NCBI GenBank assembly: GCA_945643635.1
Contig: CALZFC010000091.1
Span: 925,001 to 989,000, forward strand
Source of the DNA: Allodiplogaster sudhausi
Taxonomy: Eukaryota > Nematoda > Chromadorea > Rhabditida > Diplogasteridae
Direction: 5' to 3'
DNA: 64,000 nt
Shown here: in pieces, positions 57,215 to 64,000 of the stretch
Layout: the number at the start of each line of letters is the position of its first letter
How positions within the stretch are numbered: the stretch's first letter is position 1
Program-made: the position numbers and the translations under genes
Notes under the pieces: generated by a model
What the model saw: only the letters and a program-made list of their open reading frames with translations
Databases searched by the model: none
What the model was told of the DNA's origin: nothing

Positions 57215-57650
57215 TTTTTTTCTGGAAGAATATTCCAAAGGATTACGAAACGGGCCAAAGTCTGCCGCCGTCTGGGAACATTCCAGAAGATTCCGAAAAG
57301 GATTATATTCCGCTCCCGACTTCTAGAACATTCGAGAATGTTCCCGAGGGGGCTTTAAATATGAAATTTTCCAGAACATCCGGAAAGGTCCCAGAACATT
57401 CTACGAGATTTCGATAGGGGATAAAATTAATCCCAGCTCGGAGGACGTTCCAGAAGTTTCCGAAACTGGCCGACTTCTGAATTTCAACAGTGCATTCCAA
57501 GAGGGACAATTTCTGACCCCCGAGCCTGGAGAAGAATTCTTTGGGAAACAAGGCCTGCTCTGGAACATGGAATTTTTCATAACGTTCGGAAAAGTCCTCG
57601 AATATAATAGAAGACTTCGAAAGGGGCCAACGTCTGCCCTGCGGTATGGA
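57215..57650. repeat. Heat-shock-element-like repeat block
   Basis: The block is full of alternating GAA and TTC triplets two bases apart. The best site, 57,321-57,343, is ttctagaacattcgagaatg plus ttc: five perfect nTTCnn/nGAAn units in a row. Further three- or four-unit sites are near 57,272-57,300 (gaacattccagaagattccg) and 57,447-57,470 (gttccagaagtttccgaaac). The words ggccaaagtctgcc and ggccaacgtctgcc near both ends suggest a degenerate tandem repeat or transposon body. Confidence 0.75.
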
Positions 57651-57906
57651 TACATATGTGAGATCAAAATCCTCCCCATTATCTTTAGATGATCAGCAAG
57701 AGAATTTTGTCATTGATTCATTGAATGCATGCATGCAATTAGTTATTTTATTCTTGGCAGCAACGGTGATAATCAAAAAAGACAAGAAAGTTGTGGGAAA
57801 TTTTATTCTTACATAGACGCACATTCGATGGAGCGGTCCTTTAAGAATAAAAAGAGGTCGATAACAGCCAAAACTTAGATGAATAAAAAAGTTTCGATTC
57901 ATTTAG

Positions 57907-58729
57907 CACCGAGCGGGTCTCAGCGACGGACTTCCTGCGCTAATTATGCATGGGATTGCAGCTTACGGCGAAGGGCGCTACGTCTTTGTGATCGGAGAAG
58001 AACAGGTTAGAAAGAGAAAAAATAAATAAAATTCTTACTTTCAACCTTATTTGTTTGATTAAAGGATTGTAAAATAGTCGGAGCCTTTATTATGAATTAT
58101 CAAGCATTAATATCTTTCGTCATATTCTAATCGGAGTAAATCACAATATTTTATGCATATATGGATATCTCCTTTCTATTTTCGGAATTTGCTCTCTTTT
58201 AGTCGCAGTCTACTGTCAACGGCCATGAACATGGAGGGGAGAATGGAACTTGGTTCTCTCTCGACGTCGTCGACCTCTTTCTCTCCGAAAGAGTCCGCAT
58301 CCGGCACATCGGCGACTTCTACGACTTTGGGTCAGCGCCCGGTTATTTTAGCATTCTTTCGGTCTCGCTCCTTTTTATGTTAGTTTATAATTTGTTTTGG
58401 TTAAACATCTAAAAGAATTGGTATAAAAATAAAAAGCATACAATAAATAAACAAAATATTTTTTTTATAGTAAAAGATATTGGTAAACAAAAATATTATC
58501 GAAAGTAATCACTATAACATAAGACAAAAATAATTTTACACTCCTTTAATTCAGCATTCTCATTGGATTCTACGTGATCCATGACAGAGCCGTCGTTCTC
58601 GTCGACCTCAACGTTGACGCTGCGACAGCGCCTCATACTCATCAATCCTCAACTTGGCAACGTAATCATTCATTGTTGCAACCTCACGTAGAGGATGTTG
58701 CGTCCTTCACACAGACGGACAGGGAATAG
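57907..58729 (+). CDS. Single-pass membrane protein, C-terminal part
   Basis: Exons 57907-58005, 58203-58378 and 58555-58729 join in frame (phases 0, 2). The first reads GLPALIMHGIAAYGEGRYVF, the second NGTWFSLDVVDLFLSERVR and HIGDFYDFG, and the membrane helix SILSVSLLFIILIGFYVI spans the second intron. A tail DRAVVLVDLNVDAATAPHTH runs to VASFTQTDRE and stop. It looks like a type I protein with an extracellular or lumenal N-terminal side and a 55-residue cytoplasmic tail. Upstream exons are not established; a possible start is at about 57,004. I do not recognise the family. Confidence 0.55.
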
Positions 58730-59193
58730 GATGCGGGAAGACGAGACGAGAAGCGGGACAGGGCTTATTGAGACAGAAGAGGGAAAGAGAGAGAGAGAGA
58801 GAATGGAGGTCAACCGCTCGTAAGAGGAGAGAAGGAGGGAAGTAACACGAAGTAACGCTGAGTCTGCTCGCCGAGGGGTTAAGTACCATTCCGAGCTGGC
58901 GTGACTCATGTAGACGAGGATAATTTAGTAGGACTCACATAGTAGATATATGTATGAAGATATCATCATCTACACAACAATCATAATTTTTCGCATTTTA
59001 TATATATATCTAAATTACGACGAAATCATTAAGATCACCGGAGCGAATGTGAGCTTTTAGATTGCTGCGACCCTTCCCACTCTTATCCTTTGAATCACAT
59101 GAAAATTTTTAGCAATATTATTTATTTACGCTTTATATAGTAAAGTATTAGCAATATCTGTTTTAATGATTTATTGATTGAATTGTTATTAAG

Positions 59194-61786
59194 GCATCGT
59201 CGTGTTTCGATCGCTGCTACGCGCTGCACACGAATAACCGCCAGATGTTCATCAGGGCAACATTCGGGGAATCGAATTGCGTCACGCTTGTCAAATATGG
59301 TCGGTGCTTTTTTTTAAATGAAAAGTGTATAATTTAAATTTAAAAAAAAATTCGATTTTGCAGAAATTGAGTAAACAATTAGAGAAAAAAAACCCCAAGA
59401 AAATGATGTGCACATAAATTAATTATATTAATATAAATAATTTCAATTAATTTTTCAGCGCTCTTTGTCAGGGCGCATTTCAACGTAATTTTCTGTTCAA
59501 ACTAGACTAATTCGCGCAATGTTCAATTGCGCTGCACCTTCCAAATGGGTTCATAAAAAAATATATGAAGCTTCTCGTTGGCGTCAACATGGTTTTGATA
59601 ATCTAATGTTACCACCGTATCTCTCAGGGTCGAATTAGTCCAGTTTGAACAGAAAATTACGTTGATATGTGCACTGAGCGCTGAGAAATGAATTGAAATG
59701 ATTAATATTTATATAATTAATATAATTAATTTATGTACCTGAAATGTTAGGCGGTACTGTACAGGCCTATTTCATTTTGACAGAATTGCACGAGCCAGCC
59801 GCAATCTTAGTCTTCCCACGAGATCCGGTGAAGCGTTCGCCGGCCCTAGACATCACGGACGCGCTCATCTCGGTTAAACTACATACATTTTTGCCAATCT
59901 TTCTCTTTCTCTCTCTCAATCTTCCGGTCTCATTGCTATCTTGCCCACCCTCCTCAACTACTCTCTGCAGGCTTTCAATGAGTTTCGTGCTGTTGGTGAA
60001 GAAGCCAATATCACTGGCGCCGTTGCGCCCTTTTTTCTCTCCAGTTCGCTCATCGGCTTCTTTGCTACTGCCGGACCGTCGTTGGAGGCCGATTTCACGA
60101 AGGCATTTGTCTTCAACCTTGAGTGAGCAACATTTATTGACTGAATCTAATTCCTCTCCATTCACTTTACAAAGTATGTACTTGCAGTACAGGCCTATGG
60201 CAAATATGATGAAAGATATAAGCAAGCAAAGGGCAATTGATGTAAATCTGACAGAGCACTTGCAAATTATTAAAGTTATTAATTATCCATTTAAAGTTAG
60301 GTACAAATTTTGCAATGAAATTTATTAATTGAGAACGGGTGAGTTGAACGTGAGGAAAATCGCGGCGGATGCCCTCAACGCCTTCCCGCCCTCGAACATT
60401 GCTGCACTGGGTCTCATCCAGGGCAATCATCGTCAGGTAGCACTAAAGTCAACCGTAATCTATTTAAATTTTTCTTTGTCGCGTCTCTCTAATTCATATG
60501 CTCTCTCATCCTTGTTTCATGCAAAAAAGTGTGAATTCAAGATTGAGTATTCGTTTGAATTTAAATATTTAGCCTAAATATATCTACTAGTGGCTACACA
60601 ACTGAAAGCGCAAGCAACTTTTTAAAAGGTGGATAAAGTGCATTCTCACATTCTTACAACGAAATACATCATTCTTGAGGCGACTCTGCTTACGCTCCAA
60701 GAGGTGAATCGTGCTCCTTGGAAGGTTCGCCTTGCCATGGTCCCCACGGTCCTTGGTCATATTCTGCTTGCCGGCTGCCTCGTTCTCAGTCCCAGTTGGC
60801 CACGGTGAGCATCAAATATTCCTTTCTTCACAATTCCAAAATTTTTTTTAATCAGCAGCCTTTGGCTCGCTCTTCTCATCCGTGAGACTACAATGTATGC
60901 ATACATAAATATATAAATGTATGAATTTAAAAAAAACTTGGCTTAATTCAATAACTTCTGCAGGTCTACATTTGTGAATCAATCAGTAAACGATTTTTTC
61001 TTCCTAAACACCAAACAGCTTGTCGGACATGCTGGTCTCCATCGTACGGCGCATCTTCTCTCGTCCGGCCCTGAGCTTCCTGAACCGTTGTAATGAGGAT
61101 GTCGGCCCTGCCTATGAGCGCGTTGGCGTTCTGTGTACGCGCTCGCTGCGTTGGCGGGAGGTGCGCACTAACTTTGCATTCTCCGTCTTCCCCACTGGAC
61201 AGACGATTCTATACCAAGTGGTCGGTTGTGGATTTTCTAATTGGACGAGGAAGCTTTTCTGCGTCAAAACTCAAATTTATCTTTAACTATATGCCTATTC
61301 TTTCCTTCCCTGTCGTTTCTCTCTCTCTCTTTCTCTCTCTCTCTATTTCTCTCTGTCTTTCTCTCTCTCTCTCTCTCACAGGTTTCCGCGATGTCGCCGC
61401 CCTGTCGTGTGATGGGCTCGACGCTCCCGCTGCCGCTCTTCTTCGAGGAGTTCCGCGTCCTCGCCAATCCGTTTGAGGTGCCGACTCTCATGAACCTCGC
61501 CGCGTTCGCCGTCCGGTCAGAGGAAATCGCTTCATTCGATTGAAGTAGCCACAGTAACCCTCATGTTGACTATTCCGTTTCACGATGTCGACGTGGAGAC
61601 CTGCACAGTTTCGATATCGTTTAAGGGTTCAATCATTTCCTGTAGTCGGGGAATTTTGTTTAATATAAAAAATCTAAAATAAATTGCCCTTTTTATATCA
61701 GTGATAGTTAGTATACCTCACACAAGTTCAGCCGCGCTAACGTCGACCCGCAGGAGCTGCGCATTATTGCGAAGCGGGTCTTGTGA
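59194..61786 (+). CDS. Unrecognised multi-exon protein
   Basis: Eight exons join in consistent phase: 59194-59299, 59784-59872, 59971-60122, 60334-60436, 60629-60804, 61019-61217, 61382-61515 and 61732-61786. Readings include CFDRCYALHTNNRQMFI, ILVFPRDPVKRSPALDITDA, EANITGAVAPFFLSSSLIGF, IAADALNAFPPSNIAALGL, EATLLTLQEVNRAPWKVRLA, VPTVLGHILLAGCLVLSPSW, MLVSIVRRIFSRPALSFLNR, VLCTRSLRWREVRTNFAFSV and PLPLFFEEFRVLANPFEVPT. It ends NVDPQELRIIAKRVL. The composition is that of an all-helical globular protein with repeats of hydrophobic helices. The 5' end may lie further upstream. No family is recognised. The first intron contains a fold-back element, and intron 6 a CT microsatellite. Confidence 0.65.
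59412..59736. repeat. Fold-back element in intron
   Basis: Arms 59412-59514 and 59631-59736 are inverted copies at high but imperfect identity; shared words include caacgtaattttctgttcaa and ctcagcgctc. The centre is 116 bases. It has no coding capacity and lies wholly within the first intron of the 59.2-61.8 kb gene. Confidence 0.88.
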
Positions 61787-61794
61787 TTACGAGA

Positions 61795-62040
61795 AGCCAA
61801 CGCCTCGGTGACACTCCCCTTCCCTCTCTTTCTACCTTTCCTTCACTCAAAGAACCATCACTGATGCCCTTCCTTGACTCCTCACAATCAGAGGACCCTT
61901 CTCTCTCTGCATCTCGAGTAACTCCTTGCCGATAAACTTTCTTCCCGTCTTCGAGTCCTGTCGCCAGGGAACGCAGCTAAGAGTACGCGAGAAGGGACGC
62001 GTATTGACTGAAGCATTTGTAATATTATTTGGCATTTTTA
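61795..62040. other. Spacer; no gene seen
   Basis: Sequence between the unrecognised gene and the orphan Ly6-type exon. A + frame runs through it (FVILFGIFIVYK) into the orphan exon, but I saw no start or signal peptide that would make it a gene. Confidence 0.4.
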
Positions 62041-62047
62041 TCGTCTA

Positions 62048-62123
62048 CAAGCTCAGGGCTTACGCAAAAACTCGTGGCTCTCGCAACTTTAATTTTGTGT
62101 GCTGCGACAGCGCCAATGCCTAG
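62048..62123 (+). pseudogene. Orphan last exon of a Ly6-type copy
   Basis: Reads KLRAYAKTRG then NFNFVCCDSANA and stop. It matches exon 4 of copy 4, but DLCNLAK is reduced, leaving CCDS joined to ANA. The usual 3' sequence (gattgcacgaattaacaag) follows. No matching upstream exons are present. Confidence 0.75.
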
Positions 62124-62129
62124 CTTCGC

Positions 62130-62690
62130 CCTTTTTGATTGCACGAATTAACAAGAACTGTATGTCTTTTTTCATGAGCAATAAACAACACTGGGACATT
62201 ACACCACCGAATGAATGGGTGCACTGGCGTTACAATGGGCCTGCCATTATACATACATATATATTCTACATTATTTAAAAAAAAAACCTTTTAGATTCGG
62301 AAAAGAATAGAACGGATCAGACGCAAAATCACGAATCAACTGAATCACATAAATTATTTGCACCATGAAGCATTTGTACTACTGTACTAACAATAAGGAG
62401 ATGTTTCAGAGAATTGGCTTATGCCAGATAATTATTTACCATGTCCGAAATGCCATCGAATAAATATTTTCCATGCCTTCGTGAACATATTCGCCTTATC
62501 CTTTTCGTTATTAATTATACGCAACATAATTCAATTCATGAATAATATGATAAACGTTGTTACAATTTCTATTGTCACGCTCGGACTGGCGTCAAACACA
62601 GTTTGTCGTACATGTAAATACTTTAGTACTTCAAGAACATTCGGTTGTTGTCCTTGAGGAGTGTTGTACTTTCAAGTGATAGTGAAGAAG
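62130..62690. other. 3' and 5' flanks of Ly6-type copies
   Basis: 62,130-62,600 parallels 54,285-54,570 and 55,590-55,860 (words ctgggacatta, accatgtccgaaatg, ttcgccttatc), so the duplicated unit includes several hundred bases of flank. No other gene is seen. Confidence 0.5.
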
Positions 62691-62695
62691 CCCAG

Positions 62696-62703
62696 TATAA
62701 AAG
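62696..62703 (+). promoter_or_regulatory. TATA box of Ly6-type copy 5
   Basis: TATAAAAG, 56 bases before the ATG, in the same context as for copy 4. Confidence 0.8.
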
Positions 62704-62751
62704 CCCCCGAATGTCGGGTGCCATGTCATATTTCTTCTCGCTCGACTGAGG

Positions 62752-63410
62752 ATGTTTCGGCTCATTAAGATGCTCGCCAATTCGTCGTCAAAGGCGGATC
62801 CCGAGATTGGATTTGGAAGGAACGGCATCGATTTAATGGAATCCAGCGTGAAGGAGGATGGATCGAAGAGGAATGAGCGGGACAAGAGTAACAAGGACAA
62901 GGTTCTAATTCTATTCTTATTAAACGGCATACTCCCCGAAGATATACTCACTAGGAATTTATTTCTTTACTTTGTCTCCAAAAATTTGAAATTGGAGCTG
63001 AAACGTTTTCAGACAACTTCCAATAACACCACGGTCCTTGTCGTGAGTGGAATTCTCATCTGCGTCTGCCTCTGCTTCTTCTTCAATGGCGGAAAGGCTT
63101 CCGCAGAGGCTTCCGCGCCTTCCGACGATTCGTCGCCGCGTGCCCTTCAATGCTATTCGGGTCTCGAGACGAAATCTGGCAAGCTGGCACCCCCCGAAAC
63201 GTGCCCAGCGGATAATACTCACTGCTTCACGGTTTTAATTTTTCTTAATTAAGATTTGATTAATATCAGTTTCTTTGAGCATATTTTTTATTTAGTATTC
63301 AAAAAAGTGTAAAGTAAACTACTTGATTGAGTAAAGCGAGCAATTATTTGCAGGCCGCTGGAGAAGACGACGAGGGACTTCCCATCTTTTTTACGGCACG
63401 AATAAATAAG
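62752..63410 (+). pseudogene. Ly6-type copy 5, 3' half deleted
   Basis: Exons 62752-62901 and 63013-63231 are intact and in frame: MFRLIKMLANSSSKADPEIG, the hydrophobic TTVLVVSGILICVCLCFFF, ALQCYSGLETKSGKLAP and CPADNTHCFT. The third exon starts at 63,354 (AAGEDDEG). After gacgacgagg it jumps straight to the 3' flank (cttcccatctttttt), which in copy 4 lies past the stop codon. About 290 bases are thus missing, with the rest of exon 3, the last intron and the exon with CCDSDLCN. The resulting frame runs into meaningless sequence. Confidence 0.82.
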
Positions 63411-63847
63411 AAATGTTTGTCCCTTTTTCTTTACGGACAGCACTTGGTCACCACACCACCGAATGAATGGGGGTTAGGGTGCTACAATGTGCCTGTCCAT
63501 TATATGTATTCTCCATTAATCTTTAGACAACAGCCAGCTTTTAGATTCAGAAAAGAATAGAATAGATCAAAGAGCTAGACGTATCAAGGAGAAAACGAAG
63601 GACATCCAAAAATTACTTGCAGAAAATGCCGAAATAAAGCAAGATTTCGAAGTTGAAATTAAAATTCTCCCGCTCATCCAAATATAGCGCCGTTGTCGAC
63701 ACTACATGATATTTCACGGCTGTTAAACATAGTAGGAAGCGCACTATAATGTTTCGAATTTCATTTCACTTCTCACTCCGTGCTGTTCTGTTGTTGCTCA
63801 ATCTTCGTCTAGTTTGAGAACTGTTGTTTTCTTTTCCTGATCAGAGA

Positions 63848-63955
63848 ATGTCCACTGTGCATGGCGATTCCGTAGGACATCTTGCAGACGTCTTTTGCGC
63901 CCTGCAAGACAGCACTTTTCTGGAGAAGATTAACGAATTCTCAGGCAAGGGCCGA
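63848..63955 (+). CDS. First exon of a gene running off the window
   Basis: MSTVHGDSVGHLADVFCALQ then DSTFLEKINEFSGKGR, ending phase 0 at a gtttat donor. The start ATG follows tgatcagaga and has no upstream stop conflict. Family not recognised from 36 residues. Just before it, 63,560-63,685 has an open frame with ARRIKEKTKDIQKLLAENAE, a coiled-coil-like piece that may be a last exon of something else or chance. Confidence 0.4.
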
Positions 63956-64000
63956 GTTTATTATTCTTGACGTTTCTTTCAAAAAAAAAATACTGTGATT

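Noticed and set aside
59744..60328. 194-residue + frame
   Set aside because: It reads through an intron; the exons 59784-59872 and 59971-60122 in other frames join properly to the rest of the gene.
61241..61543. Open frames rich in Leu/Ser across the CT tract
   Set aside because: Caused by the (CT)n microsatellite in an intron of the 59.2-61.8 kb gene.

Overview
The window looks like nuclear DNA of a free-living or parasitic nematode. Signs are short introns with strong ttttcag acceptors, two sperm-specific MSP-domain genes (SSP/MSD type), DEG/ENaC channels with an EGF-containing ectodomain (EGAS type), a CYP2-clan P450 resembling nematode CYP33, and many lineage-specific tandem families. 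There are no prokaryotic features. Gene models were built by hand from splice signals, frame and family motifs; boundaries given to the base are predictions.

Layout. 1-28.5 kb: four DEG/ENaC copies (a decayed + copy at 1.1-1.5 kb; a minus-strand copy at 3.3-6.6 kb with one in-frame stop; a minus-strand copy at 18.6-21.6 kb broken by a repeat; a largely intact + copy at 23.4-28.4 kb with a mucin/cysteine-rich stretch in or beside its ectodomain). Among them lie a rhodopsin-like GPCR piece (8.0-8.9 kb), two MSP-domain genes (10.6-11.1 and 13.7-14.3 kb) and a Gln/Gly-repeat gene (14.9-16.1 kb) with two lesions. 28.9-32.6 kb: an almost complete non-LTR retrotransposon inserted in an older repeat. 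34.9-37.8 kb: a C2H2 zinc-finger protein of an expanded, poorly understood type. 39.6-63.4 kb: a dispersed array of small Ly6/three-finger-fold proteins (two intact, several broken or reduced to ghosts), interspersed with a P450 (41.6-45.3 kb), a lysine-rich repeat-exon protein (47.2-48.8 kb), a heat-shock-element-like repeat block (57.2-57.7 kb), a single-pass membrane protein end (57.9-58.7 kb) and an unrecognised multi-exon gene (59.2-61.8 kb). The window ends in the first exon of another gene.

Theme. Tandem families are being duplicated and lost. Several copies have shrunk to promoter plus 3' end with the coding part gone, others were hit by mobile elements. Fold-back elements (long inverted repeats) are frequent and mostly sit in introns; the most perfect has two 83-base arms, in a P450 intron. 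The sensory/channel, sperm and small secreted protein families are all typical fast-evolving nematode families; no operon-like functional pathway links them.
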